Positions 59,001-64,000 of a stretch of 64,000 nucleotides of DNA are shown in pieces. The stretch lies in the NCBI GenBank assembly GCA_009617715.1, contig VTFK01000377.1:186001-250000 (forward strand). Direction: 5' to 3'. Made by a program: the position numbers and the translations under genes. A model generated the notes under the pieces. It did no database searches, was not told the DNA's origin, and saw only the letters and a program-made list of their open reading frames with translations. The stretch's first letter is position 1; the number at the start of each line of letters is the position of its first letter. The stretch is from Plectrocnemia conspersa. Taxonomy: Eukaryota > Arthropoda > Insecta > Trichoptera > Polycentropodidae.

Positions 59001-60465
59001 AAATATTTCTACAGAAATAAATATGAATATCTCCGTTGTTATTATTTTTTTATAACAATGAGTGATATAAAAAAGTCAGTACCTTTACTTCTTCAAACAA
59101 TATAATAATGGCAGTTGTTATGTAAATGATTCCATTTAAAAGTGTATTATACTCACGTTAAGTTGTAAATGAATGTGTACTAAGCGTTTCGTGTCTAGGA
59201 GTGTCGCATGACCGCTCCTATCGATGACAGTAGAATGATAGAAAGTTAAAGTTTTTCTTTATTGTTATCATGCAATATTTATCTATGATACATATATAAA
59301 GTGAGTATTGTCTGAAAAAATGTCTAATGGCATCCACCGCAAAAAAAGCCTGATCAAAAATAAATGTTTTATATTTTGCTAATTAAAAATCTTATAAAAA
59401 ATATATTTTTTTAATATCATTAAGATCTTCTTTGCTGTGTATATATAGCTGCAACCCTTTTGTATTAATTATTGACTTGGAACAGAAAGAATATACTTCC
59501 CGAGGGAACGTTCAACATATACATAAATATTCAATTAATCTGTTAATGCCACATTTTTTTCTCACAATTATTTTTTACGCCCGTCGTAACATGTCGTAGT
59601 AATTACTACATCATGATATAGTTGTACGTGTAATTACCGCAAATTTGTATGCATACATACGTACGAAAGTCGCACATCACTACTCTGACACACATGCGTT
59701 ACTTTCAATGACCACGTTATTATTTTAGCTCTGGTATGCCCGCGCGTGTATATGATACATATATTATAATATGAGAAGATATTAAGTTTAAGTTGCGTAG
59801 AAATTGCACAAGATGGTAATCTTACGCTAAATTGATTATCAGATATCATTTAATGAAGACGTGGTAAATCATGTCCGGCAGTGAGAGGTCAGGGCCCCGT
59901 GAACTACGGGTCGCAAGTGACACTTGCTTTGCTGCAATTTATTTACGATTATTACTACGGTGCATGGTTTACGTTCTGGTGTCAAATGTCAATCTGAGCA
60001 CGTCGGTTAAAAGCGCAGATTTACGGCACGTGTAATTATTGATCATTAATTTTGTGGTGATTTGTTTATGCATTCATCAAAAATAGTATATTATCAAACT
60101 CTACGTACTCTTTATAAAATAAAAAATAATAGATTTTTTAATTTTAACCTTAGAGAAAGTTATTTTATCATGGATGAGTATTAAGATTAATTAAATAATA
60201 TTGCGCTAAATCAGTATCTTATATACGATATGCTAATAATGCGATGCAACAATAAAACTACAAATATATACTTGAGATGTTGAAGACTTCTAGAACTGAT
60301 TTTAGTTAACTGTAGGGGTTACGATATTAGTATCGTTGCTCTTCTAAAACGTATTTTTGATCTGATTTTATTTCATCATTTTCTGATCTTTGGAATAAAT
60401 AAAAGTCACCCCTGGTGATAAACAGGGTAACAAATTGTGCATATAGACTTTATATATACATATTG
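56049..60465. other. Intergenic stretch with several GC-richer patches
   Basis: No gene is supported. GC-richer unique patches: 56390-56600, 57080-57360 (includes GGGGGGGACGGCC), 57650-57860, 58500-58790 and 59870-60020. Frames within them (57136-57357, 58420-58641, 58478-58675) show no domain. A TTTTA simple repeat is near 57487-57507. Confidence 0.4.
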
Positions 60466-61590
60466 TCAGCTCCTGCTAAATTGTTGGAAATATTTATCCA
60501 TAGACATGACTTTAATCACTTTCAGCAAGTTTTGTTGAAAAAACAGCATATTTTTAGTATCTTTCGTTCCATTGTAATTAACCTTCTGTCTTTTACCAAG
60601 ACGGTGACAAAATCCCTGAATGCGAGAATTGAAGTACAAGCCGTATATATGGATTTTGAGAAGGCCTTCGACGAGGTTAATCATGATATTATTATTAAAA
60701 AAAGTTTGTAGTATTCTCGGTTGCCCAGATGATTTAACTCGGTTGTTCTCGGGTTATTTAATCAATCTTAGACAGTTTGTAAACTGTAGCGCCCAATCGT
60801 CAAAAGATCTCTGCTTATTTATTAATGACAAATACGGCAGTTACAAATTAAAATTTCTTTTTGTATACAGATGATTTAAATGCATTTGATCTGTTGCGTA
60901 CTCATTCTCTCTATACTGATTTAGATTATCTATGAAGAATGTCAACCGTCTTCTCTTTAATGTCAGAAAGTACCATTCTGTGGCATTATCATGACCTCGT
61001 TCTCCAACAGTTTATTCCTACGGTATTTATGGAAACATTTTGGCTAAAGAAGCTTCACCAAAGATCTCAGAATTACTTTTGAAAGCATGTGGATGTTCTT
61101 TCTACACGTAAACGATCTGCGATAAATCTTCTAAGGTATTCGGATTTGCTATGAGCAACGCATTTCACTCTAACGATCCGTCAGTTATTTGCATCCTCTA
61201 TGAATCTTTAATTCGTAGCATTATTGAATCGAGATATATAATTTGTTATCAACGAATAAAATTATCCAGAATTTTTTTTTAAGATATTTTTATAAAATAA
61301 TATATGCTTATTATCCGCTATTGTATCCCAACGCCTTTATTTTAGGAGCTTTCGCAAAAAGTTGTATGTTGCTATACATTTTAACTACTGAAAGGTGCTG
61401 TCTACAATCAAACTATTCTCGAAGAATTCCAGTCTTGGGTTTCAGAATTAGTATTATTTTTAATCTTACTTGTATTATATTGTTTTCTTTGTCATATTAA
61501 CCATCGTGACGCATTTTGATAATCTGTTAGGTGACGATTGTCTTAATTTTAATTTTAATAAACAAATAAAACATAAACCAAAAATAATAA
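60466..61590 (+). pseudogene. Jockey/CR1-like LINE reverse transcriptase relic with internal deletion
   Basis: Starting at SAPAKLLEIFIHRHDF, the plus strand reads the finger and palm of a non-LTR RT: NLLSFTKTVTKSLNARIEVQ, AVYMDFEKAFDEVNHD (motif A with the catalytic Asp), then in the next frame ILGCPDDLTRLFSGYLINLR and QFVNCSAQSSKD. The segment with the GVPQG motif B is missing, and the reading resumes at LCLFINDK. A further frameshift leads to YTDDLNAF (tat-aca-gat-gat at 60864-60875), the catalytic Asp-Asp box with Thr where Ala is usual. More distal pieces (SLIRSIIESRYIICYQ, then NLLGDDCLNFNFN) reach about 61560. Dead, but its order is well kept. Confidence 0.8.
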
Positions 61591-64000
61591 TATTAACTAA
61601 TAAACCAGTGGTTATAAACTTAAATTATTATTGATCTACATTGAACTCCGTAGTTAAAAATTCAACAATCAAAATGTTTACCTTAACTTTTTTTAATAAT
61701 ATATTAGTCCAAAATAATTAGTGTCCGCTAAAATCCTGTCTGGAAAAATCAGTGTCCGGAATAATCAGTGTTCGTAAAAATCAATGTCCGGTAAAGTCTG
61801 AGCACAAAAATTATAAATTTGATAAAAACACTAACAAATTTTTATAGTTATTTTTTTACAGTTTTATCTAAAATTTATAATCATAATTCATAAGTATCAT
61901 TTTTAATTAGATTACTACTTGTTGTAGATTATATTCAATAATAAAAAGGCAAATAAAAAATATTTTTTACTAATTTGTATAGTAAAAATATTGGCAAAAA
62001 CAATTTTTTCACAAATAAAATATTCTATACAACGAATCATTATAAGGAAATATATAAATATACTATATGTATATAGATTCAATTAGTGTGGTATCTTAAG
62101 TTTTTATTCCAAAATTCATTCCAACAATTTAACAAGAATTTATTGATGCTAAACTTCATTATTTTTAAGTATGAAAACAATACATTTCGCCGAAAAGCAA
62201 TTTTTTCTAATAAAACTGACGATATCTAAAAAAGCAAGTCCTTTTAGGGAAGATATAGGGTAGATACGAGAATTTAACAATAAATTTACTAATAAGCTTA
62301 TTATATTATTTTTTCCTAAAAATGCATAAGTATTAAAAAAAAACAATAAATTTCGCAGATTTTTTAATAAATAAACCAATAATTTCTAAGACTTTATTGG
62401 GAAAAAGCTAATGATACTTATATTTGCTGCAAAATTCTTATTAATTTTAAACATGGAAATGTGAAATTAAAATAAGTTGCTGCGATGATTTATTGCAATT
62501 TATTGCAGATTTTAACCTCTAAAACCAGTATTCCAAATTAAAAAATCTTAATTCAAATAACATTTTATATATTGGCAGCTTTTTGTGTACATCCCTGGAT
62601 TTTTGCAGAAATTAGTGCTTCTCGAAAAGATTTATATAAAGTAATGAAAAGCTTAGTAATCACTGCCATACTTACGCTGCCATATGTACTCATATATACA
62701 TACATATAGTATAAACGCACATACACGTTTAGGCTCTTATATAATAATAATATGGCTCCTAGTAAAGCAGATTCGTAAAAAATCCAAAAAAATTCCATCA
62801 TGTTTACGGCATATCAAAAATGTATTATTATATGTATGTATAATAAACTTTAAGAAAGTTTTTTACGTTAAAATATGTTATTTGTTTTAAAACAAAGAGA
62901 ATTCTTGATAAAAATATAAGTTCTCGAATTCGTGAAAAATAAATAAAATAAATAATCAATACGAAATTTCATATGCATCAAACTAATGGTAATATTATTT
63001 TATTATTTATATATGTTTGGTGGTAAATTGTTTTGACCCATTATCTTTACAGGCAAAATCGCGTTTCAAGAAATCGCGATAAAACCAGATTCCAGTATAT
63101 ATTATTATTAATTGCAATAATTTTTACTTGAACCAAAGCAATTGAATTTCGCATACATAGTAACTTAGTGAAATTTAGGTACCACACAAACGAAACGTAG
63201 CGATTTGTAAGGTCAATAACATATTCACATGTCGTTAACATTTTTTGTTCAACATGCACTCTTTAACCTTCAAAACACTTTTGCCAATACGGTACCCACT
63301 CTCTCAGTCGAACGCCTTTTGAATGTTAACGTGAAATTCCATACGGTAGTGAAGACTCTTATGTACAACATAATAATGTCCCTAAATTGTGCTGCATATG
63401 AAAAATAAATAATGTACTTCTATGTTTGTTTAACGGTCCTTCTTTTTAAGGCGCGTGATGATATTTTAATTTTGCTTTCGTCAGAATTCGCATGAACAGT
63501 TAATTGTTTTCTTCTGGCATTCGAATCACGGAACTTTCTAAAAACACAATAGGATCCTCGACTCCTTTAAGTTGAGTGAAAACGACCTCTGAAAATGGTG
63601 AGTCGATGCATAATCATCAGTGTTACAATTTGAGTCCGTTGAACGAACAGGTGTGTGCGAATTTAGCTCTGTCAACTTTCTTTTTCAATATTCATATAAA
63701 ATTCATGATTCGAATTAAAAAGATTGACGTCATTGACGTGACGTTTAATATTGGACTGTCGATATTTTTATCATATACATATGTAACCACCAAATTATAT
63801 TGGGCGTAGAAATGTGTTTTAGACTTTTTTATATTATTTAAAATCGGATGATATATGTTAGAATTTCACTAAAGAAAAATCATCTTATCATCTTAAATGT
63901 GAATAATGATAACTAGGTCATGAAATAGCTAGGTCTAACATTAAAGGTAAACTTTTTTAATTATTTTGAAAAGTTCTGAATCCGAAAAAGATATTAAGAT
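61591..64000. other. AT-rich stretch to the window end
   Basis: Apart from the tandem repeat at 61714-61800 no feature is supported. CCAGTGGTTATAAACTT near 61606 resembles a hAT end but has no partner. The last kilobase is slightly less AT-rich around 63240-63340 and 63540-63660. Confidence 0.4.
61714..61800. repeat. Degenerate tandem repeat, about 16-bp unit
   Basis: Five or six imperfect units based on AATCAGTGTCCGGAAA follow one another: TTAGTGTCCGCTAAAA, TCCTGTCTGGAAAA, TCAGTGTCCGGAATAA, TCAGTGTTCGTAAAAA, TCAATGTCCGGTAAA. It may be the remains of a minisatellite or the internal repeat of a DNA element. Confidence 0.7.

Noticed and set aside
1..64000. Endogenous viral elements
   Set aside because: I looked for LTR pairs, capsid-like and envelope-like frames and viral polymerase motifs and saw none; all RT fragments are of the non-LTR type.

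Overview
The window is eukaryotic nuclear DNA, most likely from an insect. It is very AT-rich, it carries decayed Tc1/mariner, pogo/Tigger, hAT, piggyBac and Jockey-like elements typical of arthropod genomes, and its only convincing host coding sequence is an intron-bounded exon. Operons, ribosome binding sites and CRISPR arrays are absent.

The one host gene piece is at 15403-15671 on the + strand. It has a T-rich tract and AG acceptor, then an 88-codon-scale open segment ending in a cysteine-rich tail with WYPCGLKYC, YRCGI and CLWDE. This matches the C-terminus of the secreted Out at first (Oaf) family, so I read it as the terminal coding exon of oaf. A 3' UTR with a poly(A) signal near 16311 follows. 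No upstream oaf exon was recognised, so 1-15402 is probably largely intron (inference).

Left flank, 0.7-10.5 kb: a pogo/Tigger transposase relic split by a 1283-bp hAT element with a perfect 8-bp target duplication; an 877-bp TA-flanked element with 44/46-identical terminal inverted repeats that itself holds a TTAA-flanked piggyBac-type MITE; a 235-bp MITE; an inverted pair of diverged repeats; and a Jockey-type reverse transcriptase scrap.

Right flank, 16.5-64 kb: a gene desert with an internally deleted mariner MITE (19.9 kb), an unidentified decayed ORF next to a fold-back element (20.7-21.8 kb), a piggyBac transposase relic (25.3-26.0 kb), a GGAGTCGG-rich hAT-like MITE (28.6 kb), palindromic MITEs (35.0 and 52.6 kb), two mariner-type relics (38.1 and 41.1 kb), a 1113-bp hAT element with TSD GAGGCCAC (43.0 kb), several LINE relics (36.0, 40.2, 49.4 and 60.5 kb), a perfect 51-bp palindrome (56.0 kb), and a patchwork rearrangement at 50.6-51.3 kb that looks like a templated insertion.

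Between the elements lie unique patches of visibly higher GC (for example 12.5-13.2, 14.0-14.3, 33.6-34.3, 44.4-44.9, 45.7-46.0, 51.2-51.6, 56.4-56.6 and 58.5-58.8 kb). They have no plausible reading frame and are candidates for conserved regulatory DNA. In Drosophila melanogaster oaf lies beside dpp and the two share enhancer input, so this desert could hold such regulation if the linkage is kept here; nothing in the window shows dpp itself. All translations and alignments were done by eye.
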